Source of the DNA: Planctomycetota bacterium
GTDB taxonomy: Bacteria; Planctomycetota; Planctomycetia; Gemmatales; Gemmataceae
Assembly: GCA_018970845.1 (NCBI GenBank)
Contig: JAGWVO010000006.1
Coordinates: forward strand, 1 to 25,002
Length of the DNA: 25,002 bases
Reading direction: 5' to 3'
Shown: piece after piece, positions 1 to 7,631 of the stretch
Layout of the letters: each line of letters opens with the position of its first letter
How positions within the stretch are numbered: position 1 is the first letter of the stretch
Program-made: the position numbers and the translations under genes
The notes under the pieces: model-generated
Databases searched by the model: none
Seen by the model: only the letters and a program-made list of their open reading frames with translations
Told to the model about the DNA's origin: nothing

Positions 1-551
1 TCCTGACCCCTTCAAACGCCGGCACCGAGAACGCGCCGATTGCCGTTGGCAACAGGATCTTCGTGCCAAGCACCTTCGGCTACTGGTATCCGCCACCATC
101 GGAGACGCCGTCGAACTCGACGCCCTCCATTCAGCAAGCCCCCTTCGTGGGCGGTTTCCAGGGCATGACGCTGGCTTCCAACGGCGCCAGCCTGACCACC
201 AACTGGGGACCCGCCAACACGGTTCCTTCCGCCGCGCTGCCCAGGCTTTCGCTGGCCGACAACCTCATCTACACGGTCCTGGCGACTTCCACGACCCAGG
301 GAAGCGGCTTGAACCTCCAGACAACCGTCAGCTATTCCTTCGCGGCCATCCATCCGGACACGGGGGCGATCGTGGGCACGCCGCTGGCGTTGGGGTCGAA
401 CACCTTCTCGGGGAGCTACCCGAACTATCTCAACACGGGCAGCTATTCGTGGAACACGCTGCAAATGACGGGCGTCATCAGCCCCGATGGCGTGTTCTAC
501 CAGGGAACCGCGGCGGGCCTGGTGATGGTGTGGCGTACCCGCACGCCGTGA
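1..551 (+). CDS. C-terminal part of an exported propeller-like protein (5' end outside window)
   Basis: The reading frame is open from base 3, with no stop before the TGA at 549-551. The GTG at 63 is therefore probably an internal codon and the gene begins to the left of the window. About 182 residues are visible. They are rich in Ser, Thr, Gly, Asn, Tyr and Pro and low in charge, which is typical of secreted beta-structures. Two stretches resemble propeller blades: one around IHPDTGAIVGTPLALGSN and a closing one, VISPDGVFYQGTAAGLVMVW. I do not recognise a specific family, and a PQQ-like or WD-like propeller is only an inference from these strand-turn patterns. The gene converges on the PQQ-like gene on the other strand, with 33 bases between stops that contain a hairpin (559-580). 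Confidence 0.72.
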   Translation, partial: LTPSNAGTENAPIAVGNRIFVPSTFGYWYPPPSETPSNSTPSIQQAPFVGGFQGMTLASNGASLTTNWGPANTVPSAALPRLSLADNLIYTVLATSTTQGSGLNLQTTVSYSFAAIHPDTGAIVGTPLALGSNTFSGSYPNYLNTGSYSWNTLQMTGVISPDGVFYQGTAAGLVMVWRTRTP

Positions 552-558
552 GGCGGTA

Positions 559-580
559 TCCGGCGACCGCGCGGGCCGGA
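559..580. terminator. Hairpin between convergent genes, possible bidirectional terminator
   Basis: TCCGGC at 559-564 pairs with GCCGGA at 575-580 around a 10-base GC-rich loop. On the plus strand it is followed closely by a short T-rich stretch (TCATTTT). It lies in the 33-base gap between two convergent stop codons, the expected place for a terminator. The T-tract is weak, so intrinsic termination is only plausible. Confidence 0.4.
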
Positions 581-584
581 CGCG

Positions 585-1958
585 TCATTTTCCCGAGGCG
601 TCGAGGCACAAAAGCGTGCCGGTCTGGCTGCGGCAATAGATGCGGCCGTTGCTGAGGACCGGGTTGATGCGGTCGCTGTCGCGGGCGGTGTTTTCCCCCG
701 GCAGGAACAGTTCCTGGCTGCGGGCCAGTTCCTTGTATCCTTCCGTGCTCGCCTCGATCAGGACCAGCCGGTTGCCCGTGAAGGTCAGGAACTTGCCATC
801 GACCAGGATCATGGATCCGCCGGCATCCTTTTGCTCCCATTTCTTCCTGCCCGTGCCGACATCGAAGCAGTACATCGGCCCGACCCGGCTGGCGGTGTCG
901 TTGTGGGTGATCCCGAAGACATGCCCCTTCCAGAGGATGTAGGAGCAGGTGTAGTTGTCGAGCAGGATGTCGCGCCAGACTTCCCTGACCCGGTCGCCTT
1001 CCACCTCGAGGCAGACCCCCAGGCCGTTGGAATTGTCCGGATGGATGCAGCAGAGGACTCGGTTGCCCAGGACGACCGGTTCCTGGGCCGTGATGCCGTG
1101 GCGTCCGGCGGCGCGCTTGAGATCCTCGTCGGAGAAGGCGTGCTTCCACAGGATTTTCCCCGTCGCTGGGTCGAGGCCCAGGCAGGTGTTGCCGGTGTGG
1201 TAGGCCAGGCATGGCTTTCCGTTGATCACGCAGGCGGTCGGACAGGCGTAATATCCGCCTCCCAGGTGGAATGATTCGTGGTATGTCCTCCAGGCCTCCT
1301 CCCCCGTTTTCTTGTTGAAGGCCAGGAGCAGGGCGTTCTCCTTGGGCTGCACGGGGGATTCCTTCGGCGCCATGTTCGCGAGGATCCTCGCCGGCACGAG
1401 CACGAGTTCGCCCACGATGAGCGGGGAGGCGGCGTATCCGTAAACCACCTTTTGCGCCCCCAGGTCGCGCATCATCGACTTCTGCCAGACTACCTTGCCG
1501 GTGTCGGCTTCCAGGCAGTAAAGCCCGCCGGCTTGTCCATAGACATACGCCGACTTGCCCTCGATGGTGGGCGTGGAGCGGGATCCGGGAAACGCTTTCT
1601 CAACCGTTCCGGGAATCGCGAACTGCCAGAGGGTTTTCCCCGATGATTCCTCGAGGCAACTGACGGTTTCCAGCAACGGCCCCTTGGGATCCGCGCCGGC
1701 CTGGGGCAGCAACCCGAGGGTGTAGACCTTGCCCGCGGCCACGGCCACGCATGAATAGCCGCGACCGACCGGGCGCTTCCATGTCGTCTTGAGTCCCGAC
1801 TCCGGCCAGCGGGCCAGCCATCCGGTTTCCTTGGAAATGCCGTCGCGCCCGGGGCCGCGGAATTGCGGCCAATCGTCGGCTTGCGCGACGAGTCCCGTGA
1901 CGAGAACAAGGGCGATCACCCAGCCCATGGGCCTGGCAAGAATCCGCTGGCGGCTCAT
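585..1958 (-). CDS. Exported PQQ-binding-like beta-propeller protein, cysteine-rich
   Basis: This is a 457-aa protein with an N-terminal hydrophobic segment (about residues 11-26, ending near AQA-DD) that suggests Sec export. The mature part opens with WPQFRGPGRDG (residues 30-40), the typical start of planctomycete PQQ-like propellers. It then shows repeated blades ending in TGK..W motifs: SGKTLW, TGKVVW, TGEEAW, TGKILW, TGRKKW. Members of this fold act as scaffolds (BamB-like) or quinoprotein-like domains. No catalytic residues can be assigned here, so an enzymatic role is not claimed. The ATG at 1958 has a good GAGGGAG ribosome site upstream. The gene follows the 826-aa fusion gene by 112 bases, so it may be the operon's last gene or have its own promoter. 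It contains 14 cysteines, unusual for an exported protein. A second PQQ-like protein lies at 18982-20319. Confidence 0.88.
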   Translation of the reverse strand: MSRQRILARPMGWVIALVLVTGLVAQADDWPQFRGPGRDGISKETGWLARWPESGLKTTWKRPVGRGYSCVAVAAGKVYTLGLLPQAGADPKGPLLETVSCLEESSGKTLWQFAIPGTVEKAFPGSRSTPTIEGKSAYVYGQAGGLYCLEADTGKVVWQKSMMRDLGAQKVVYGYAASPLIVGELVLVPARILANMAPKESPVQPKENALLLAFNKKTGEEAWRTYHESFHLGGGYYACPTACVINGKPCLAYHTGNTCLGLDPATGKILWKHAFSDEDLKRAAGRHGITAQEPVVLGNRVLCCIHPDNSNGLGVCLEVEGDRVREVWRDILLDNYTCSYILWKGHVFGITHNDTASRVGPMYCFDVGTGRKKWEQKDAGGSMILVDGKFLTFTGNRLVLIEASTEGYKELARSQELFLPGENTARDSDRINPVLSNGRIYCRSQTGTLLCLDASGK

Positions 1959-2053
1959 CGCAACAACTCCCTCACGACGAAGGCTTTCCCGACACCAAGC
2001 TACTCTCCCGGAACGCCGGGCGACAGGATGATTTCAGCATCAGGGAACGCGCG

Positions 2054-2069
2054 GGCCCCGCCCGGGGCG
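2054..2069 (-). terminator. GC hairpin immediately after the fusion gene stop
   Basis: GCCCC at 2055-2059 and GGGGC at 2064-2068 form a 5-bp stem with a 4-base loop. It lies directly downstream of the stop codon (2071-2073) of the 826-aa gene on the minus strand. There is no U-tract, so it could be a weak terminator, an mRNA end-stabilising hairpin, or chance in GC-rich DNA. It sits in the 112-base gap before the PQQ-like gene. Confidence 0.25.
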
Positions 2070-2070
2070 C

Positions 2071-4551
2071 TCACTGGCCGGTGATCGGCCGGCCGGGCGG
2101 CGGGGGAGGCGGTTGCTGCCAATTCCAGTCCGACTTGTAGGCGATATCGAGCCAGGGGGTCTCGACCACCTTGCCCTTGTCCCGGCGGGAAACCAGCGCG
2201 GCGTCGAGGATGCCCGTGGTGAGCACGGTTCGTTCCAGCGGCCAGGGCGGCACTCCGGAACGCATGAAGCGCGAGATGCCGGCGAGCTGGAAGGTGAAGT
2301 GGTAAAACGGACGGAGTTCCTGCGTCGAGAAGACCGTGGAGGCCATCGTTCCGTCGCCCGCCTTCCACGCCGCGGCCCACTCCCTGACCGCGCCCTCGAG
2401 CTGGAACACGCATACCCTGAGGCCATCCCGGTAGTCGACGACCATCAGGCCGGGGCGAGACACGACATCCTCGACCTTGCGACCTGGCGCGACGGGATCG
2501 CGCTGGCGCGACAGGGCCGCGTCGAGCAGGGCGCGGTCATAGACGCCCGATGCGGCCTGTTTCCAGACATCGGCGCCCTCGATGAAGCGCGCCCGCGCCA
2601 CCCCCGTCTCTCCCCCGTCCCTTCGCTCGGCGAGGGCCTGCGCCGCTTCCAGCGCGTGGATGCCGTAGCTGTCGAGCCGGCCGTGGCTGGTGACCACGAT
2701 CTGCGCGAGCTTTTTTCCCCTGGCGGTGTCAACCGGCGGGTATCGCCACGCCAGCGGAACCGACGAGCCGGCCATCAGCGGGATCTTGAGCCTTTTCGCC
2801 TCGTCGCGGATCCACCTGGCGTCGTTGAAGTTGTCGGCGAGGTGCTTGTCGAGGAAGACGGGCGCGACCTTGCCGGACCGTTCCATTTCCCTGGCGATCT
2901 CGGCGAACCACCGGCGCTTGGGAAAGACGAACTGGCCGGTGTCCGATTCGGGATAGTTCCCGTGTTCGGCGATCATGAGGACGCCATCGACGGCGAGCCT
3001 GTTACCGCCGAGGTTGAGAGCCGAGGAAATCGAGCCGTGGCGCTTGATGCCGGCTTCCGCGGCGATCGCCGGCGCCATGTCGTCCTTGGGCGACTGCTCG
3101 GAGAACAGCGAGGCCATCGACATCGGCAGGCGCGCTCCGCGCCCGTCGAGCGTGTCGGTGCGCGCGAGCCTCGTGAGCAGAACATCGGCGTGGGAATTGT
3201 GGTGGTAGGTGGTCGCGAGTGCCGCGACCTTGGGGAACCTGATGGCGTGAAGGGTGAACGGATACAGCGTCGTGACATAGACGGTGCCCTCGGCGGCGGC
3301 GCATATTCCCATGACCACATACCGGGGCAGCATGGTTCCGTCGGGCAGGTTGTGCACGCCGTGGTGGTGGGAAAGCGGCTTGCCGGCGGCATCGGTGAAT
3401 GGCGAATAATCCGGGTTGGCGATCGCGATGGGTCCGCGATCGACGGGCGCCGGATCGCCCGGCCGGTAGCTGCAGAGGTGGAGGCGGTCCTCGCGTCCCT
3501 TGAACGAGGCGTTGACGCCGGCCCAAACCGTTCCGTCGGGCGCGACGCACAAGGCCCGGCAATCCGTCTTGGATGCCTCGGGAATGAGCTTTCCCAGGCT
3601 CTTGCCCCGAAGCGATTGGCCATCCGAAGCCAAGTCGTAGGCGAACAACTGGTTGCCGCTCATGGCGACGGAGTAGAGGGTCTTGCCGTCGGGCGAGACT
3701 TCCCAATTGATGGGATGGCTCTGGGGATGGGCGAGAAGCGATTCGGCGGTCGGCGCCGCCCCGTCAATCGTCTGCTTGAGCCGGTCGAGCTTGCCGGAGC
3801 GGGGGTCGTAGCGGGCGATGTCGCCTCCCAAAACGGGATGGTAGGCGCGGCCCAGGTGGTCGAGCACGATGAAGGCGTACATGTGCCGGCAGTCGAGCAG
3901 GTCGCGGTACTTTCCGGTGGCGAGGTCGAGGATCATGAAGTGCGTGCTTTCGACGGGCCGCTCGTCCGAGCATGTCGAGATGTACGCGACGCCCCGGGAT
4001 TCATCAGGGGTGACGCTGATGATTCCCTGGTGGGGCACGGGGATGTCGTACACACGGGTCTTGCCGGTCTTGGGATCGTAGACCATCGGATGGCCGCCGA
4101 GGTAATCGGAAACCTTTTCCCCGGCCTTGGGATATCCCTGCTTGGTGCCCAGGTAGATTTTCCCGCTGGGACCGACATTGTTGCGGGTGTGGAACTTGGC
4201 CTGGGCGGCGAAGCCCTTGCGGTCGACCCCGATCTCCCTCTCGGCATCGACGACAATCCGCATCTTGCCGGTGGGCGGATCGAACTCGACCAGGAAGGCG
4301 TTGTCGCCATACTTGGCCGTGCCGATGTAAATCCTGCCGTCTCGCCCCTCGACGATGGAGAAATAACCGCTCTGCTCGCTCGTGGTCTCGGGGGGCACCG
4401 CGTGGGCCTTCGACCAGAGCCAGGGCCGCGAGAGCGCGGATTCGGCGGTGGTTTGGGCGGAGGCGCGACCGGAGCCTGGGAACCGGTCCGCCGGTAGGAG
4501 CGCGGAAGCCAGGAGGATGCCGATGGCCATGCTATGGGCCGACCGGGTCAT
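2071..4551 (-). CDS. Fusion protein: beta-propeller + planctomycete oxidoreductase-like (Gfo/Idh/MocA-like) domain
   Basis: This protein has 826 residues. The N-terminus (MTRSAHSMAIGILLASALLP) looks like a signal peptide. Residues about 55-440 form propeller-type blades (GRDGRIYIG, DPPTGKMRIV, DPKTGKTRVYD, SPDGKTLYSV, APDGTVWAG) with a histidine cluster, SHHHGVH, near 394-400. Residues about 440-810 resemble a family that I recall as a free-standing protein of about 400 aa in Planctomycetota and Acidobacteria. It has a Rossmann-like opening (KVAALATTYHHNSHAD), then LAVDGVLMIAEHGNYP, VFLDKHLADNF, PLMAGSSVPLAWR, GIHALEAAQALAERRDGGETG, and ERTVLTTGILDAALVSR. That family is usually annotated as hypothetical; the oxidoreductase-like assignment is my inference from overall shape. 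The C-terminus carries six consecutive prolines. The ATG at 4551 has a strong AAGGAGAGGA site and lies 28 bases after the heme/HEAT gene, so it is in the same operon. Confidence 0.85.
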   Translation of the reverse strand: MTRSAHSMAIGILLASALLPADRFPGSGRASAQTTAESALSRPWLWSKAHAVPPETTSEQSGYFSIVEGRDGRIYIGTAKYGDNAFLVEFDPPTGKMRIVVDAEREIGVDRKGFAAQAKFHTRNNVGPSGKIYLGTKQGYPKAGEKVSDYLGGHPMVYDPKTGKTRVYDIPVPHQGIISVTPDESRGVAYISTCSDERPVESTHFMILDLATGKYRDLLDCRHMYAFIVLDHLGRAYHPVLGGDIARYDPRSGKLDRLKQTIDGAAPTAESLLAHPQSHPINWEVSPDGKTLYSVAMSGNQLFAYDLASDGQSLRGKSLGKLIPEASKTDCRALCVAPDGTVWAGVNASFKGREDRLHLCSYRPGDPAPVDRGPIAIANPDYSPFTDAAGKPLSHHHGVHNLPDGTMLPRYVVMGICAAAEGTVYVTTLYPFTLHAIRFPKVAALATTYHHNSHADVLLTRLARTDTLDGRGARLPMSMASLFSEQSPKDDMAPAIAAEAGIKRHGSISSALNLGGNRLAVDGVLMIAEHGNYPESDTGQFVFPKRRWFAEIAREMERSGKVAPVFLDKHLADNFNDARWIRDEAKRLKIPLMAGSSVPLAWRYPPVDTARGKKLAQIVVTSHGRLDSYGIHALEAAQALAERRDGGETGVARARFIEGADVWKQAASGVYDRALLDAALSRQRDPVAPGRKVEDVVSRPGLMVVDYRDGLRVCVFQLEGAVREWAAAWKAGDGTMASTVFSTQELRPFYHFTFQLAGISRFMRSGVPPWPLERTVLTTGILDAALVSRRDKGKVVETPWLDIAYKSDWNWQQPPPPPPGRPITGQ

Positions 4552-4579
4552 GGATGTCCTCTCCTTCGTGGCGGGCGTT

Positions 4580-7500
4580 TCACCGGCGCTCCAGCAGGAA
4601 GGCCACGAGGTCGGCCAGTTCCAGCGGAGTCATCTGCTTGTCGAGGCTTGCGGGCATCAGCGACACGGCGCCCGGCGCGATCGATTCCACATCCTTGCGG
4701 GCCAGCCTTTCAACCGCGGAAGGGCCGGTCTGGATCGCCACCTCGGATTCTGTTTCGGCCTTGAGCACCCCGGCCACCAGCTTTCCGGAGCGCATCGTGG
4801 CCACCACGGGTTCGTAGCTTCGGACAAAGCTCACGCTCGGCGCCACGATCGCCTCGATAAGGTCCTGCCGGGAGCGGATCTGGCCGATGCGGCTGAGGTC
4901 GGGCCCCGCGTCTCCGCCGACATAGCCGATCTTGTGGCATGCCGAACAGGCGGTCTTGGCGCTGTTGAAGACGGCATGGCCGCGCTTGGCGTCGCCGGCC
5001 GGCAGCTCGGCCATCAGGCGGATGATTCGCTTGCGTTCCCCATCGGCTCCCGGATCGATCCGCGCGAGCACGGGGTCGGCGGCGGCCCGAACCCCCGCTC
5101 CATGGCCGGCCAAGGCTTGGCGAGCGGCGGCCACCGGCACGGTTTGCGAAACCTCGGGCCTGCCCAAGGCGCGCGCCAGCGCCATTCCCGCCTCGGGGCC
5201 GGCCTTGGCGCCCAGAAGTTCCAAAATGCGGCCCGTGTCGGTGGGGCTGGCGGTCGCCAGCGCGCCGGCGATGGCATCCCATTCGCCGGCTGAAGGCTTG
5301 GCGCGCGCCAAGGCTTCAAGGGCCTGTTGTCGCTCGGCCTGGGGCCGGTCACGGTGCAGCGCCGTGGCCAGTTCCACCACCGGTGGCGATGGGGACGATG
5401 CCATGGCCGCCAGCCTGTCGGCAGGTGGAGCGGCCTTGTCCGCGGCGAGTTTTTCAAGCGGTCCTGTCCACGCGCCCGGCAACGCCTTGCGCCTGGCCAG
5501 CGAGACCGCGAGAACCAGCGCCTGGCTCCGAATCTTTCCAGCCGGCGCTGAAACCAGGGCGCCGATGGGTTGGACCCACTCCGATGGAAACGCTCCCGCA
5601 ACCTTGGGTGCGGCCTCGAGGGCCAACTCCTGCCTCGTCGGGTCGGCAAGCCACTTGGCCACAAGCGCCCTTCCCTCGGGCAGCGCGGCCATGCGGCCCA
5701 GCAGTTCGGCATCCAGCCAGCGCGGCAGTTCGGCAACGGCGCCAAGCCCACCAGCCAATTCCCTGTCCCAATCGGCATGGCGCGAAAGCACCCACCGGCC
5801 CACGGCGGCCTCGCCCGAATCGGAGGAGGCGGCGAGCGACAAGGCTTTTTCAGGCGACTTCAAATGTCCGGCCTGGTCGAGCGCCGTCAGCAGCAGGTCC
5901 CTTTGGATCCCTGACTTCCACGCGCCTTCAAGGTCCGGGCCTGTTGCCTTGGACATGACCAGCGCCCGAACCACGGAATGCCGCCACGCCCGGTCGACCG
6001 GAGCGCCGGACTGCGTCATGGCCTTGAGAATCGCGGGGGTAGAAGAGGCTTGCCGGAGCGAGGCGAGGCGTTCCACGGCGGCGCGGCGGACCGTGGCGTC
6101 GGGATCGGTGCAGGCCAGCCTGGCGGCGGCATCGGCGCCGGTCTCCCCGCCCCGCGAGGCCAGCGCCCTGAGCGTGGCCAACCGCACCAGCGGATCGGAA
6201 TGGCCGCACATTTCGGCAAGCGCAAGACCGGCCTCGGCGACATCAGCACGGGCCACGGCCCACACCGCCCCGAGTCGAGCGGCGCGCGGGGTATCAGCCA
6301 GGTTGAGAACCTTGACAAGCTCGCCCACGGCGCCGCGCGCCGCCAACGCCTGCGCCGCGCGCGCCGCGACGACATGGCGGGTATCGGACAGCAACCGGGC
6401 CAATTCCTGACTGGGGGCCGACCAGTCGAGCCTGAGGCCCCGCGGATCGGAAAGGGCCGGGGCATCCTTGCGGCTGACGCGGTAGATGCCTCCGAGCGAC
6501 TCGGCCTTCACCATCTGCGACGACGGGCAGCAGAGCTTGTACCAGCCGCCGGTGTCCACCACCAAGATGGAGCCGTCGGCATCCTCGACGGCGTCGGTGG
6601 GGTGGAAATCCTGGAAGTCGGAGGCGATCAGGTCGGTGGTTTCCGCGGCGAGGGCCGAACCCGCGGGCCTCAGGGAGTGGGCCTGCACGCGGCGGAGGTT
6701 GAACTGGCAGGAAAGGGCCCGGTCGCGCAGGCCGAGCGCGTCGGAGCGCGCCACGGAAAGGCCGCAGGGGGCGGCGGGGCCGAGGTCAACCAGAACCGGC
6801 ATGAGGGTCGGCGCGGTCCACAGGTGCGCCGGTTCGTGGATCGGCGGGTGGTCCTTGCCGAAAAGGGCCCCGGGCACGGCGTGGAGGACGCCGTCGCGAA
6901 GCCCGCCGCCGGGATGACGCGCGAAGGTGCAGGTGAGAAGAAGATCCCCCGTGTCCGTGAAGGCGATGCCGACGGGATTGTCCATGCCGCCGGCCATGAC
7001 CGATTCCATGGCGGTGCCGTCGCGGCGGGCGCGGAAGACATGGCTGGCGCGGGTGGAAAGCTCGCCGTCGAGCGTCTTGTGGGTTTGGCGGGCGAAGGCG
7101 CCCTTGGTCCAGTAGACCAGGCCGTCGGGGCCCTCCAGCGGCCCGTGCAGGTCGTTCATGCAACCGGTCAGGGTTCCGCCGTCGTGCCAGGTCTCCCGCT
7201 TCTCGGCCACGCCGTCGTCGTCGGCGTCGATGAGTCGGATGACACGGGGAGGCGCTCCCACCCACACCTCGGCCCCGATCATCGCGATGCCCTGGGGCAG
7301 CATGAGGTTGTCGGCGAACACGGTGCGCTTGTCGAACACGCCGTCGCCGTCGGTGTCGGCCAGCCTGAGGACGCGATGGGGGGCTTTTTGGGCCTGGATG
7401 GCCGACGGCTCATTCGAGCCCGACGACTCGGTGACGAACAGCCTCCCCTTGGAGTCGAAAACGGCGCTGATCGGCCTCTCGACAAGTTCGGGCCCGGCGA

Positions 7501-7618
7501 CGCGGCGGACGGTGAAGCCGGGAGGCAGGGTGAAGCGGTGGGGGCCGATCACCACCTGGTTGGAGGCGGCGGGCGTCGCCGGCGCCTGGGCCATGGCGAG
7601 CAGGGCGGCGAGCAGCAT
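4580..7618 (-). CDS. PVC-type CxxCH heme protein with N-terminal propeller dehydrogenase-like domain and HEAT repeats
   Basis: The protein has 1012 residues. A short signal peptide (MLLAALLAMAQAPATPA) precedes the 'membrane-bound dehydrogenase' N-terminal domain (TIGR02604-like, about 25-385). Visible there are two DxDxDG-type acidic loops (DTDGDG at 89-94 and DADDDG at 131-136), MNDLHGPLEGPDG, and the typical WYKLCCPSSQ near 359-368. Residues about 395-870 are alanine-rich helical repeats of HEAT type. The C-terminal domain (TIGR02603-like) has the heme c motif CSACH at 891-895 and a probable distal ligand Met988 in SLMPASL. The family is thought to act in periplasmic electron transfer or sugar oxidation, but the substrate is unknown. 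The Shine-Dalgarno TGAGGA overlaps the stop codon of the upstream DUF1501 gene, giving tight coupling. Confidence 0.93.
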   Translation of the reverse strand: MLLAALLAMAQAPATPAASNQVVIGPHRFTLPPGFTVRRVAGPELVERPISAVFDSKGRLFVTESSGSNEPSAIQAQKAPHRVLRLADTDGDGVFDKRTVFADNLMLPQGIAMIGAEVWVGAPPRVIRLIDADDDGVAEKRETWHDGGTLTGCMNDLHGPLEGPDGLVYWTKGAFARQTHKTLDGELSTRASHVFRARRDGTAMESVMAGGMDNPVGIAFTDTGDLLLTCTFARHPGGGLRDGVLHAVPGALFGKDHPPIHEPAHLWTAPTLMPVLVDLGPAAPCGLSVARSDALGLRDRALSCQFNLRRVQAHSLRPAGSALAAETTDLIASDFQDFHPTDAVEDADGSILVVDTGGWYKLCCPSSQMVKAESLGGIYRVSRKDAPALSDPRGLRLDWSAPSQELARLLSDTRHVVAARAAQALAARGAVGELVKVLNLADTPRAARLGAVWAVARADVAEAGLALAEMCGHSDPLVRLATLRALASRGGETGADAAARLACTDPDATVRRAAVERLASLRQASSTPAILKAMTQSGAPVDRAWRHSVVRALVMSKATGPDLEGAWKSGIQRDLLLTALDQAGHLKSPEKALSLAASSDSGEAAVGRWVLSRHADWDRELAGGLGAVAELPRWLDAELLGRMAALPEGRALVAKWLADPTRQELALEAAPKVAGAFPSEWVQPIGALVSAPAGKIRSQALVLAVSLARRKALPGAWTGPLEKLAADKAAPPADRLAAMASSPSPPVVELATALHRDRPQAERQQALEALARAKPSAGEWDAIAGALATASPTDTGRILELLGAKAGPEAGMALARALGRPEVSQTVPVAAARQALAGHGAGVRAAADPVLARIDPGADGERKRIIRLMAELPAGDAKRGHAVFNSAKTACSACHKIGYVGGDAGPDLSRIGQIRSRQDLIEAIVAPSVSFVRSYEPVVATMRSGKLVAGVLKAETESEVAIQTGPSAVERLARKDVESIAPGAVSLMPASLDKQMTPLELADLVAFLLERR

Positions 7619-7631
7619 GGATTCATCCTCA
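7619..7631 (-). promoter_or_regulatory. Ribosome binding site overlapping upstream stop codon
   Basis: On the minus strand the sequence reads TGAGGATGAATCC and then the ATG of the heme/HEAT gene. The TGA is the stop of the DUF1501 gene and the same bases form the Shine-Dalgarno TGAGGA. Terminating ribosomes are therefore placed exactly at the next start, which decides the ATG at 7618 and implies translational coupling. Confidence 0.6.

Noticed and set aside
2113..4497. 794-codon plus-strand open frame opposite the fusion gene
   Set aside because: It is antisense to a gene with recognisable domains and a strong ribosome site. The translation is rich in Gly, Val, Arg and His with no motif.
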